A DNA stretch of 64,000 nt, taken from Apostichopus japonicus (lineage: Eukaryota; Echinodermata; Holothuroidea; Aspidochirotida; Stichopodidae). Position 1 is the stretch's first letter. Every line of letters starts with the position of its first letter. The position numbers and the translations under genes were made by a program. The stretch lies in NCBI RefSeq assembly GCF_037975245.1, contig NC_092574.1, positions 8,000,213 to 8,064,212 on the forward strand, read 5' to 3'. The notes under the pieces were generated by a model. It did not search any database, had not been told where the DNA came from, and saw nothing but the letters and a program-made list of their open reading frames with translations. Of this stretch, positions 41,833 through 61,609 are shown in pieces.

Positions 41833-43265
41833 AGCGAAATCACCAATATGCATACGGCCGTCGCATTACTCTTTGGTCAGATCACAAACCACTTGTAGCA
41901 ATCGCAAACAAACCACTCGCCTCAGCACCAAAACGTTTGCAAAGACTCCTATTGCGTCTGTTTCAATACGACATAGAAATTCGCTACAAGCCTGGAAAGG
42001 AAATGTATTTAGCCGACACGCTATCACGAGCATTTTTGAATACACAGGAACGGTCAGTGACAGAAGCGGAGACAGAAAGCATAAACATGATTGACTTTCT
42101 CCCAATTTCAAAAGCGACACAAAGAAACATGCAAGAAGCAACAGACAAAGACCCTTCTCTGAAAACAGTCAAAGACTACATTGTCCAAGGATGGCCAGAA
42201 CACAAGCATTTTATACCCTACAACTTACACCCTTACTATTCAATGAGGGAAGAACTATCCGTACAAGATGGGATTGTGTTTAAAGGTCAACAATGTGTCA
42301 TCCCAGAAAGCATGAGAAACGAAATAAGGAAGAAATTACACAGCGCTCATACCTGAATACAAAGTACAATTCGACGTGCAAGAGACAGTGTGTACTGGCC
42401 GGGGATGGCCAAAGATCTGAGCGATTTGATAAAACTTTGCACAGTTTGCAACAAATACCAGACAATGCCGCAGAAAGAACCCCTTATTTCCCACAATACC
42501 CCTGAGCGCCCCTGGGAGAAAATCGGATGTGATCTTTTCACAGTTGACTCCAAGGACTATTTGTGTACTGTCGACTATTATTCAGATATTTTTGAAGTCG
42601 ACCACCTATCACACAAAAAGGACTCGCAAACAGTTATCAAAATGTTGAAGAAACACTTTTCAAATCATGGCATACCCAATCAGCTGTTCTCCGACAATGG
42701 ACCACCATTCAATTCAAAAGAATTTAGTGAATTTTCAGACAAGTACCAATTTGATCACACAACAAGCTCACCTAGATATCCACAAAGCAACGGAAAGGTT
42801 GAAAGTGCGGTGAAAATAGCAAAGAATCTGATCAAGAAAACAAGTGAAAGTAAAGGAGATTTCTATCTTAATCTTCTCAACTGGCGAAACACTCCCACTG
42901 AAGGCTTGGACAGTTCCCCAGCTCAAAGACTTTACAGTCGAAGAACAAAAACGTTGATTCCAACCGTAAATTCCCTTCTCAAACCCAAAGTGCCAAACAA
43001 CGTCAAATCAAACAAACAGAAAGCGAAAGCAAAACAAGCAAAATACTATAACAGAGGAGTAAAAGAACTGCGCAAACTAAATAAAGGAGAAACAGTCCGT
43101 GTCAAAATAAACATTGATGACAGACAGTCCACATGGGAAAAAGCGCAAGTTCAAGAACAGGTCGATATCAGATCTTACAAAATTAGAACAGAGGATGGTC
43201 GTGAATATCGGAGGAATCGCAGGCAAGACCCTCCAATGAACCTTGTATCTCTGAACATGAACTGA
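41811..43265 (+). pseudogene. gag-pol part 2: RNase H end and integrase
   Basis: Displaced frame relative to part 1. RNase H continues with ITLWSDHKPL (catalytic D) and YLADTLSRAF. TGA at 42354-42356 interrupts the integrase zinc-binding domain, whose H..H (KLHSAH) lies before the stop and C..C (CTVC) after it. Then the integrase core: DLFTVD, DYYSDIFEVD, LFSDNGPPF and NGKVESAVK, matching the D,D-35-E catalytic plan, and a basic tail ending at TGA 43263-43265. Confidence 0.9.
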
Positions 43266-43299
43266 TAAAACTGCCGCAATATAACAAAATAGCAAACAA

Positions 43300-43500
43300 G
43301 CATAGCGGAAATGATCATCAGAGCGAAAACAAATATAATGAAAGGAAGCAAAGCGAAAGCAAGCTTAGCGAAAACGACCAGAGCGAAAGCAAGCACAAGG
43401 AAAGCAAGCATAGCGCAAGCAAGCATAGCGAAAGCAAGCATAGCGAAAGCAATCACAGCAAAAGCAGACATAGCAAAAGCAGACAGAGCAAAAATCAAAG
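43300..43500 (+). repeat. 15-bp repeats encoding Lys/Ala pentads, gypsy 3' region
   Basis: Units of the type agcgaaagcaagcat recur about a dozen times after the integrase stop. One frame (43311-43508) translates to 65 residues rich in AKAS-I pentads, without any family resemblance. Whether it is translated is unknown; it may be only a minisatellite in the element's untranslated region. Confidence 0.75.
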
Positions 43501-43738
43501 CCAGATAATAGCAAGTACTCCAGGACCGGAGATAAATCTACGGAGAAGGGAAAGAAACATCCGTGCACCTCAAAAATTGAACCTTTGAACTTTTGTACAT
43601 AACTACAGTTGTTAGTGCTGTGTAGTTTGGTTCTAAGGCCTGATTTTATACCACAGAATAATTTCAGTGTGTAGCTAATGTTAGTTTTAGACTTAGTTCT
43701 ACAAAGTTATAGTTTAGGTCTTTTCTTTTCTTATATTT

Positions 43739-43763
43739 AAAAAAAAAAAAAAAAAAAAAAAAA
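43739..43763 (+). repeat. internal A25 tract before the 3' LTR
   Basis: About 25 uninterrupted A residues, some 110 bp upstream of the polypurine tract. Unusual inside an LTR element. Confidence 0.9.
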
Positions 43764-43856
43764 TCTTCATCTGTATCATTTTATGTATCAGTTAGAAGGA
43801 CAGGATGTAAATCAACATCAATGAAGTGAAGTAACTTTAATATTTTGTTTTTAACT

Positions 43857-43871
43857 CTAAAGAAGGAAAGA
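43857..43871 (+). other. polypurine tract
   Basis: Purine-rich aaagaaggaaaga immediately before the 3' LTR TG, the expected plus-strand primer site. Confidence 0.75.
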
Positions 43872-44032
43872 TGTTACGATATTGTAATAGCGCCATCTGT
43901 TAGGATCATCTGTTGATCACACCTCGTTGTTATAAACATGTATTATTAGAACCGGAGTAGAAATATACTTGGTATTTTGTTAAATACATCTTTGTAGAGT
44001 CCTTCTTCGTAAATAAGAGGCATAAAATAACA
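43872..44032 (+). repeat. 3' LTR of Ty3/gypsy element
   Basis: 161 bp, TG...CA, one difference from the 5' LTR, followed by GCCTA at 44033-44037. Confidence 0.97.
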
Positions 44033-44037
44033 GCCTA

Positions 44038-47000
44038 CACTACAGTTAGCTTTACAACGAATGTGTCAATTATAGGGGTATGAAAGAACTTCACACGGCA
44101 GACATTTTGTGGTTAAATTCTGCTCAATTGTACGGTGCATAAGCACAGAACCTTAAATATGTTGAGATCATAACATTTCTGATGAACTACACATATGAAA
44201 AACACATAAAGTCGAGTGATTTGGATTTTTCCTTGATAGATATCGTTGATCAAATCCTTAAGTGCGTCAATTATGAGCCCACCATGCTACTGTACAGTAT
44301 GCTTCACCTTGCATTAATCTAGGCCTATATTAAAAAGCATTTGCCATCCCTCACTTCAGCCTAAGTAAAAGACGCTGGTGGGGAATTTAATCACAGGCCT
44401 TCTGAAAATCCAGGATCTACAGACTTCTACTTATTTAGTGTGCTTGTTACATCTTCCATAAACTTAAGAATATTAGTGAGACAAGACCTTTTTGACAAAA
44501 GCCATGTTGAGACTCTCTTATCGAAGACATACAGTATGGAAGTGAACTGACTACTAAAGTTAGGCCTAGCCTAACTGGAGTTTTGTCAGATTGAGTCTCT
44601 TTTTACATGACCGAATTACTGAAATTAAAGAACAAATATGCGATCATACCGTATTGAACAAAGTTGGCTTTTTCCATCTTCAATAAGAGTTTAGAGTCAA
44701 TTAGTATTTCTTTAATTCTCCAGCTAACGTGTAACGGATAGTCAGCTTCAACCAAGAGCAAAGCTGTGTGAACAAATAAAATATGGCGTCAGTTTAACAT
44801 TTCCTTTCGGAACCGGATCCGGAGATATGTACCACTCATGTACGCACTACGACGTCATCAGACTATAGACCTTTCCACTTTGAATTTCAACTTGATAGTC
44901 AAGGGAGCCCAGCAAGTGCGGAATAATTTGACCTTCAGGTGGCATGCTCATATACTATATCAGTCCGCCCGAGATTTCTCCTCTCACGTAAAGTGCCAAA
45001 AAGCAGTAGGAGTATATCTTTCTTATATGTTATCAATCAGGATCTGTTTTTGTGGCTTGCATGTCGAAGAGCATGATTGGAAGTACATGTGGTGCAACAG
45101 TTGGGTCGATTGAGGCAATTTTATAACCCTTTTACGCCTCGCAGGCCCAGGAGCAGCGTACGAAAATTGTTTAGTGAGGGGTTTGTTTACATATAACGTT
45201 AGAGCTCTGAAAGCAAAAATTTGCATGTTCATGATACGAAAAAGTGATGGTGCCATGAATGGCAAACTTGTCACCTAGCGTTTAGTTAGTGAGAACTTCT
45301 CTCTAGACAGAAACGACATTACTTTTGTGATTCAATGTGTAATTAAATCAATGGGCTTTTATTTTATCAATGTGCCTCTTTCTTTAGATGACCAGCATGT
45401 CGGATCTCTTTGTGTGGTCATTCCAGAAATTGAAGGTACAATATATGGTTAACATGTCAGTTATCCAATGAATCGTCGGCACGAAGTGAGTGAAAACTTT
45501 AACCAAAGAAGTAATTCCATATATCTTGGACTACAAATGACCTTTGACCTCATTTGTGGGCGTGGGAGGGGGGGAAACAGGGACACTGTGATAGGGACAT
45601 GGGCATCAACTTGAACAACTCTGATTAAAATCAAGTCAACAGTAGATAAGAGAAAGGCTTTTGTCATTTGTTTTGAGAGAAAAAAAAATAACATAAAGAT
45701 GAATGTAATTTTTTTATCTTTATTGAAATAAACAATGATAAAAGTTTGGAATATATTGAAAAAGTCAAAACTCTTGTGGCCTACATTTTCACCATAACTG
45801 AAAACTCTATATAAAAGGCCCTGTTTTGGACCCTCACATGACGACAACAAATATTTTCATGAACAACTTTGAGTCACCATCCTTCAATCGTTATATCCAC
45901 AAGATTCCAGCAAATTTGTACAAACACTCGACAAATTGCAAACAACTAGTAGGTTTTGTTAATGTTTCCAGAGAATGACCTTTAAATTTATGAAATATTA
46001 ACCAAATTTCAGTCAAAATGATTCAAAGATGATGAAAACAGAGCGGTCATTCAAACACGGTGTCAAAAAGTGACAGAATTTCGTCAGAATCCCACAATCG
46101 CTTAAAGCGTTCCGGTGAGCTAGAAATCATTATGTAACATTCATGACCATCCTGGATGGTCTAGGCCATGCATTGTTGTTCTGGACTCATCAGCAAGACT
46201 AATTCTAGTATGAAGTAAACAATATGTTTAGATATCACCCCTCTTTCATCATTTCATGACAGACTTCACAGTTCACACAGAAACTGCGGTCACAATTGAT
46301 GCAACTTTTAAGCTGATATATTGACCAGATAATCAAAAAAATGGAGAGCAAAATTACAGTAAGGAAATCTTTGTACACTAACAATAATTACATCACACAG
46401 CCCTAAAAACAATGAGATACAAATTCCCCCTGACCTCTCCTCTGATCCCATCCACCCCCCCCCCACCCCTCCCACCTCATTTCCTGCCTCGAAAGTACTA
46501 GCACTGTGTACATCTATCACCAAACATAAAAACTCTGCAGTCGTCGTCCTTTGTAGAAGTTTTTCTCAGTGAGACGGTTAAAGAAAATAAAGTAAAATAA
46601 AAATAATTAAATAAACCCAATTTTTATATTGCCTTGGAACAGTTTGCAACTAGTAACAGAAGCAGAATGGGGTGACAGCATTTTCTATTTGTACCGATCA
46701 GACTCACGTCATATGCTTAACGTTATAATAACAGACAATTTTAAACTAGACAATTTTAAACTCCCCAGTGGCGTCAGTAGTTCATCTTCTGTGCAATTAC
46801 AGAATATTACATACACCAGTAAACCAGACAGGTAGGTCTCTCATCACAATATGTAGCTATAACAACAAAACATCAACACACTTTTTTTTCTAAATACAAC
46901 ACATTCAAATTAGGTTCTATTCCCATCGCATCCATAATTTATGGAAATGACCCAATAGTTCTCATGTGTTGCTCTTTTTGTTATACTACTTTATCACCCT

Positions 47001-47657
47001 TTGTATAGTCCTTTATTTAATCAGGTTCTTTGTAACCACACGTACCACATGACTAGCAGTATCACATGCTTTGATGAAAATTTTAATAGGACAAAAGTAA
47101 TTTCACTACGTAGGAATTTGTATGCAAATTTAATCAGGACGCTTAGAATATGTTCCTCCGTCACAAATTAAATATTTCATATTAGCAGACTAGTCAATAG
47201 ACACCTAAATGTCTATGTAAAAGAGAAAGGGTTAAGAAAAATAGGAGAGCAAAACATGAGGCAATATCTGGTGCATTTATGATGAAGCTGCAAAAGTAGG
47301 TGGACTTAAAGTGGCTGGTTATATTTGATATTTTTATTCCAATTCCCCACCAACTAACACAGTTAGCTGAGGATACCAATCCAATGTTCTGTGCAGGGGG
47401 TTTTTTTGGTAAAAATTTGTAGAAATTACTAAAATAACAAGAACAACTGCAGTCCTTATTCATATGCAAACTTGGCTAGGCTGAGTAATTCTGCTATGAA
47501 AAGTGTGGTAGGTCCTTCTAGCCTAGGTGTCCCTTCTTCTGTTGGAAGTATAACAAATTCTCTCAAGTCTACACGTACCTGCTCTGAGTTTTAAACGATG
47601 AAATACGTATAATCTCTTTGTAAGTTGATTTGGTGTGACAAGAGCAAAGAAACTTGG
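44038..47657. other. intergenic, 3' of SMU1; no gene seen
   Basis: No exon or element recognised on either strand. A C-rich run lies near 46455. The SMU1 3' UTR enters from the right, but I could not place its polyadenylation site. Confidence 0.5.
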
Positions 47658-47776
47658 GCTAGAACAGGATTCAAACCAATAACCTCGGGGTTACAAGTCC
47701 TGTTGCCATAGCAATGGAGTTATACAGCTCTTACTTGGTGGCCATCATGAAGTCACTGATTTAATCCTGTTCTAGC
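47658..47776 (-). repeat. tRNA-like / SINE-like sequence in a perfect 14-bp inverted repeat
   Basis: gctagaacaggatt (47658-47671) and aatcctgttctagc (47763-47776) are exact inverse complements. On the minus strand the interior includes ggtttgaatcc (47677-47667), a good RNA polymerase III B box, with an anticodon-like cttgtaa upstream of it. The A box is weak and the acceptor stem of a true tRNA does not close. Followed on the plus strand by a CTTTC-rich tail (about 47786-47825). A tRNA-derived SINE fragment or pseudo-tRNA is the best reading. Confidence 0.45.
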
Positions 47777-48149
47777 ATAAACTTTCTTTCTTTCTTCCTT
47801 CATTCTTTCTTCCTTCCTTTCCATTAAATTTGTTTACAATTTCCCAGACAGTTTTCTGTTCTTCATTTACTTATACAAAGTATATATACAAGGGTGAAAG
47901 ATGTTACAAAGTAACACTATCGGATACAAACATATGCTTGAGGTGTACAAAAATCTCTTCGCACTATACCAGCATATGATACTTTTCATCATTTAATGCT
48001 GCAGTCTCCGTTGGTAGAGGCTATCAATCCAATGAGGTTTCTTTAGTGATGCTCACTGAACATAAATGAGACAACAATCGCCACTCGCAGTCTCAACTTA
48101 TTTTTAAATCTTGGTCGTTTCGTTCTGCTGCTCGTGCTGTAGAAAGGAT

Positions 48150-56537
<8,388 letters not shown>

Positions 56538-57519
56538 GATGCTCAAAAGTTTCTTGCTGCTGATCTGTGATACGGTGCTACAGTATTTCACAAAACCCCG
56601 TGTTCAAGGCAAGTATAGGACCATTACAACATTCATAAATCGGCTAGAGTATTACAACTCACTAGCTAACCAATCGGCAGCAGAAGGGGCTGAGGTTAGT
56701 TCCAAGGTGTTTCGACAACAGAGAATTTGACCTGTGACGTACTTCCGTTTTCAAGAGCCCTCACTCCACCTTGCTTTGTACGGCAAGAAAGTACCAGCGC
56801 GAAGTACAAACACTATGCCTTTGGCATAACTAAAGTGATAAAGTTTACATAAATCACTCCAAATGGTGATATAGTGTGCCGCATTTCGCCAAAAATGTGG
56901 CAGTGGACTGCAGCTTCACAGGTAATTATTAAGAAGCGATAGCAGAAGCATTTACATAGGAATATAATTACTTTAGTGTCGTCTGCCCATCTAATGATCT
57001 AGTGAGTAGGCCTAGCCTAGGCCTAGGCCTAGTGCTGTATTGTTATTCACTGGACCTTGGAAAGTTGGATGTAGGCTAGTTAGCCTACTGTAGGCCCCTA
57101 GGCCTAGACCAGCTATACGGCTGTCCTTTTGGATGCGAAATGACTTAAGCCTAATGACAGCAATTATCACCACCTCATTTTACTTAAAACTTCATCCCTA
57201 ACGATAGATCCACATGCCAGAATAACTGAAGATGACATTTACATAGCCTACCTTGCCTTATAGCTTGGTCTACTGAAGAGCCATACTGGAAAGTACGACC
57301 TTTCACTCAAAGATCTTTGGCGTATGGAAATGTACGCCAATAAATTTGGCGTACGGCATACATTACTGCCCCAGGGAAAAGTACGACAGTTGGAGTGGCG
57401 TATCGCCTAAGCGTGGAGGAAAATTCAGCCGCAACAGTGCAAGTGACGCAACATGGTTCATACCATCGAGTTTAATAAATCTGGAGAAACTTCCACACAG
57501 TAAATATGTGCGTACCATG
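56538..57519. other. upstream of SMU1; no gene seen
   Basis: SMU1 promoter and 5' UTR region. GGCCTAG repeats at 57005-57035 form a self-complementary low-complexity stretch. No coding content recognised on either strand. Confidence 0.5.
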
Positions 57520-59038
57520 CAGCGACGTAGCCAGGAATTTGAAAGGGGGGGAGCACTTTTTGCGACTGATATGGATTTTCAAATTGTAGGCACGACTATC
57601 TGAGCGGAGTGCCACCATCGGTTGGCGCGGAGCGTACAAGAAAATTTTTGGTTTTACAAACCCCCCAGATGGCCGGAAACGGCCCTTCCCGAGTGTTCAT
57701 TCTGGTTTCATGGCCTCTTGCTAACTTGAGACACCTCATTCAATATCACTTTTAAACCAAAAAAACAAACGAGTTAAAATAGTACGTAATTCAATACTAC
57801 ATAATGTTCAGTATTTAAAATTAGCAAAGTACATGTACAGAGTAGTCTTACTTTTCAATTGCTGATACTTGTAGATACAGATAGGCCAGAAATGTCTTTG
57901 ATACAACTATAGCCAGTAATTGTCTTTGATACAACTGTAAATGTTTAAGTTAGCCTAATATTAGAGAAGGCGAGAGCTATCCGACGATTGCCATCTGATG
58001 CAAATTTCTCAACTATTTCCTCAACTGAAATTTTATCTGCGTAAACGGGTTCTTAACTAGATGTTAAAAAAACTGACAAGATCGGATTCTAGACTTTTTC
58101 GGCGGGTAGAGTGTTGAATGAAACGGCACGCGATAGAAATGACAGCCTAAATTAGAAGACTAGGTCACCTAATTTAGCCATATTCTTGCTACGTTCATTT
58201 CAATAGTTATTCCTGTCTGGACTCTTAAACTCGTCCAGCAAGCTTATGGATTTGAAATATGGGTGTTTTTAAAAAAGATAACTTGGCCAAAAAAAAGTGT
58301 AGGCCTGGGCCTACAGTGCTACATACTGGCTACGCCCCTGATCACGGATATCATATTATCAGCAGATTTTGTTTCCTGTTTGAATTCTTTTACATGTTCT
58401 TTTACATACTATATCAGAAAGACAAACATAGTGCTCTTTTACAATTTTCCAGTAGGATGATTCTTGTTTATTGTCCAATGTCTGGACTTTAATACATTTG
58501 ACGAACTTAACTGATGGACAATATAAACTTTCATATTTTGTAATATAGCCATGATATGCAGTGGCCTAAAAACAAATATCGTTATCGTTAGCAGTGTAAT
58601 AATTATTTAAAGGAAGTGCGTATCACGTACGATTGCTATAGCTTAGCTTCATAACATGCTGTTCGTGCACAACTTAGGACGAATCATAGAAAGGATGAGA
58701 ACGAACGTTGTCGACGTTGTTGTGCATACGGTTCGTGACATTCCATAGAGTGCGGTTAGGTAGGCAATATGTATTTTATTACGCAGTGGCCAACTGTAGT
58801 CTTGTAATAGGCTATAGGCTAAATTTAGCTAATTGCATCTGCCAAACTAAGTTAGTAGTTGAATCAGTAGGCGTGAATGTTACTACGATTATAACCGAGT
58901 TAACGGAGCTGACGAGTATTCAAGATCAAAAGAGCACTGACAAAATACCATGCTAAAAAAACAAGTTTAAAAAAAAAAATCGACACTGAAAGGGGGGGAG
59001 CGGTCGCTCCCCCTGCTCCCCCCCTGGCTACGTCCCTG
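57520..59038. mobile_element. non-autonomous hAT element with 8-bp target duplication
   Basis: Flanked by a perfect 8-bp direct repeat GTACCATG (57512-57519 and 59039-59046). Left end cagcgacgtagccagg followed closely by gaaagggggggagc; right end gctccccccctggctacgtc followed by cctg. The termini are inverted repeats of the CAG(C/G)G(A)CGTAGCCAGG type common in invertebrate hAT elements, and 8 bp is the hAT duplication length. No transposase frame inside. An internal ctggctacgcccctg (58328-58342) resembles another terminus, so it may be a nest. Confidence 0.85.
57590..57650. repeat. 60-bp segment repeated in inverse outside the hAT element
   Basis: ctgagcggagtgccaccatc followed by ggttggcgcggagcgtacaa recurs as the inverse complement at 59220-59275 (ttgtacgctctgcgccaacc, gatggtggcgctccgctcag). 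One copy is inside the hAT element and the other lies beyond its right target duplication. Confidence 0.85.
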
Positions 59039-59219
59039 GTACCATGCATGGAGGGTCATGTGATGTGTTCCAGGGTGGTACTAATATATTACTATCCCCA
59101 TAACGCATGATGATTTCACCCAGATTTTCATTACACGAAACCTCCAAATATACAATTACAGATGTAAGTTATATGGTCCAGGAAGTGCCATTTCCTGCGA
59201 TCTAGGAGGCCTTATTGAC

Positions 59220-59275
59220 CAAAATTTTTTGTACGCTCTGCGCCAACCGATGGTGGCGCTCCGCTCAGATAGTGT
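59220..59275. repeat. inverse copy of the 57590-57650 segment
   Basis: See the partner at 57590-57650. About 180 bp outside the mapped hAT terminus, so it belongs to a second, older element or marks a larger related element. Confidence 0.8.
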
Positions 59276-61498
59276 GGCGAACAATTACAGAACAAAATCA
59301 CATCCACCTTGCAGTATTTCTTTGGCATATGGTCACAGTTCTTTCCAGTCTGAAGAGTAAGATTCTAACATAGGTTCGCCTAGGTCATAACAAAGCCTAC
59401 AATAATTCAGTTTATTAATATATCCACTAGAATTGAAGAAATATTCAAACACATTCTCCATTTGCAACATATTCCCAACAATGTACAAGTAAGTGTGGCA
59501 AAAGTGTATAGGGCCTTAGCAGTAAAGCAGGCTAAAGGCGTAGCCAGTAATCTGAGTCTTGAGGTAGGCTAGGCCAAAGCCTATAGCCAGGTATGTTCTG
59601 GATAGTAACTTTAATTACAGGCAATTTGCATAAATTTACTCAACTATGATTTAAAGGCCTAATGATATTCACTTACCATGTTTGGACATTGAAGCTTTGT
59701 AGGCAATACAACACACTGAAGCCACTACTCGTGATAACATCTCATCTATGACAATATGTGACTGAATGTAGATATGCATCAACAGTGTTTGCACTCTCAC
59801 TTCATAAGGTGGGATCTGTTATCCTGCATAATCTACTACTCACTTTGCAACATTAACATTTAACTGAAAACTGCATGCATAGACTAATATGGAAATATTA
59901 CACAAAAGTAGGTGTGTGGAAAGGGGGAGTGGGGTGGAAGGTGGAGGGAGGGTTGCTTCTTCACTGCATTTTCCTGGGACAACTGACACTATCTGAGTAG
60001 AGCACTAAAATAATACAAGCAAGAAAATGTTTGCCATATGCTTCTCTGTTACCGGAAATGACACTTTCCAGACATTAAAAGTTGCATAAAGCACTCCACT
60101 TGCTTATAAGAGGCGAGAAAATGTTTCAAAGTTGGTTCTTATAAGTCAGGAGTATAGTACTTACTACTCTGATCTGGTCACCATAACATGTCTCTCTTGT
60201 GAAAAGTACACCTACTCTTTCGGAAAATGGATAAAATCAAATTCCGTTTTCAAAGTCGAATGGACAATGTATGTATGACGACTTATAAATGATCTGGCTC
60301 TTTGCCTCACTTTTCTCAAGGCTTCACCGCTTCAACACACGATTTATTATGTCCCATTGAGATACTTTTCTTGACTCACAGGCAAAATGTTTATCGATCC
60401 TTCCATACAGAATCTCATATAATCTTATACAGCAATTTTTTTTATTCTCGTATATTCTCCTATAGGCAAATATGGAGAATAGATGAGCAATACAGTGTGT
60501 CAGTTGTGGGAAGCATGTCCTCTACCTTGCACACCATGTAGCCAGGCAACACCAGGTGAAGGACAAAGGCCAAAGATTGCAGCTTAAGTACTAGTGAGGA
60601 CAAATGTAAGTAGCAAATTTTTTTATGAAAAGTATCATATTCACACAATGTAAGAAGTAAAGTTCTAATATTTTGACAAGTAAAATTACTGCCTTTTTTA
60701 TTAAGGAAACTCACATTCTTCTTCCAATTTGAATGACAGCATCTAGCTCTATCCTTTTCTGCTCAATCAGCATGCAATTTTGTAGTAGCATCCTGTACTT
60801 GTGCCCTTAATCAAAAGTACTTTCATTGCAAGGTACTTTCAGATATAACCCTTCACGGTTCAAAAGGTCTCCTGTTAGAAATAACCCTTCACAGTTCACA
60901 AGGTCTCACCTGTTAGATCTAAAGATGCAGCACTTTAAGTGGCTAGACCATGTTTCATATTGTGTGATGTGATTCCAGTCAGTCAGTAACTCTATTCCAG
61001 CTAGATCTGAAGATGTTGTAAGTGGCTAGACCATGTTTTGTGTTGTGTGATGTTACTCCAGTCAGTCAGTAACTTTATTCAGCAGTGGATAACTTTGATT
61101 TGTCCAGTGGAAAATCCTGGAAAAGTAAAGAAATTTCAGTTTCAACCCTGATAGTTATTGAAATCTTCGATAGCCAAGTACTGTAACAAATTTGTGTTGA
61201 TATAACACTAATAGTATGAAATGTTATAAAAAGGTGAAGCTAATATGTACAATCAAACCAGGTTTTGAGATTGAAGACTTTTATTAACTTGGAGATAGTG
61301 AGCTTGGTGTCTTGATAGCACATGCAATAAAAATACTATTTTTGTGTCATAATATTTACTCACAGTACTTTTGTTAAATTTTGAAAGTAAATATTTTATC
61401 AAAATGCCACACTTTTGGACCCATAATGTATTGAATAACCCATCATGTAAGTTTCTAAGATAGTAACCATGTTTTAATTTATTTGTATCTTCACAGAG
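59276..61498. other. non-coding stretch with a duplicated segment
   Basis: No gene recognised. A direct duplication of about 95-bp period at 60910-61080 carries gtggctagaccatgttt and ccagtcagtcagtaact in both copies. Confidence 0.5.
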
Positions 61499-61536
61499 GG
61501 GCAATCCTATACTGTACAGTAGTTACGCAGATTTTG

Positions 61537-61609
61537 ATGGCGACTAGAGTAAAGAATTTAAGTGATGACACACTGGAAGGAAAACCTGCAAAGATAGAAA
61601 TAGATGGAA
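61537..61609 (+). CDS. candidate first coding exon, unknown protein
   Basis: After a plausible acceptor (atcttcacag, ending 61498) a short leader precedes ATG at 61537. The frame reads MATRVKNLSDDTLEGKPAKI then EIDG and runs into a good donor gtatgt at 61610 in phase 1. The hydrophilic, balanced composition looks like a genuine protein start, but I do not recognise the family, and no continuing exon of matching phase was found with confidence. Confidence 0.3.

Larger units (their letters stand above)
38886..44032 (+). mobile_element. Ty3/gypsy LTR retrotransposon, full-length but disabled
   Basis: 5147 bp from LTR to LTR, flanked by the 5-bp duplication GCCTA (38881-38885 and 44033-44037). 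Order: LTR, primer binding site, gag-protease-RT-RNase H-integrase, Lys/Ala repeat segment, A-tract, polypurine tract, LTR. Gag and pol share one frame without a programmed shift. The order RT-RH-INT marks it as Ty3/gypsy; the sequence style (K02A2.6-like proteins) suggests a Mag/C-type clade. At least three in-frame stops and one frameshift disable it, although the LTRs are nearly identical. Confidence 0.95.

Noticed and set aside
43175-43568. Minus-strand Ala/Phe-rich and Cys-rich frames
   Set aside because: Antisense translation of the 15-bp repeat in the gypsy element.
45388-45435. Possible small exon (ttctttag ... aaattgaaggtaca)
   Set aside because: Splice-like borders but no recognisable protein content, and no neighbouring exon of fitting phase.
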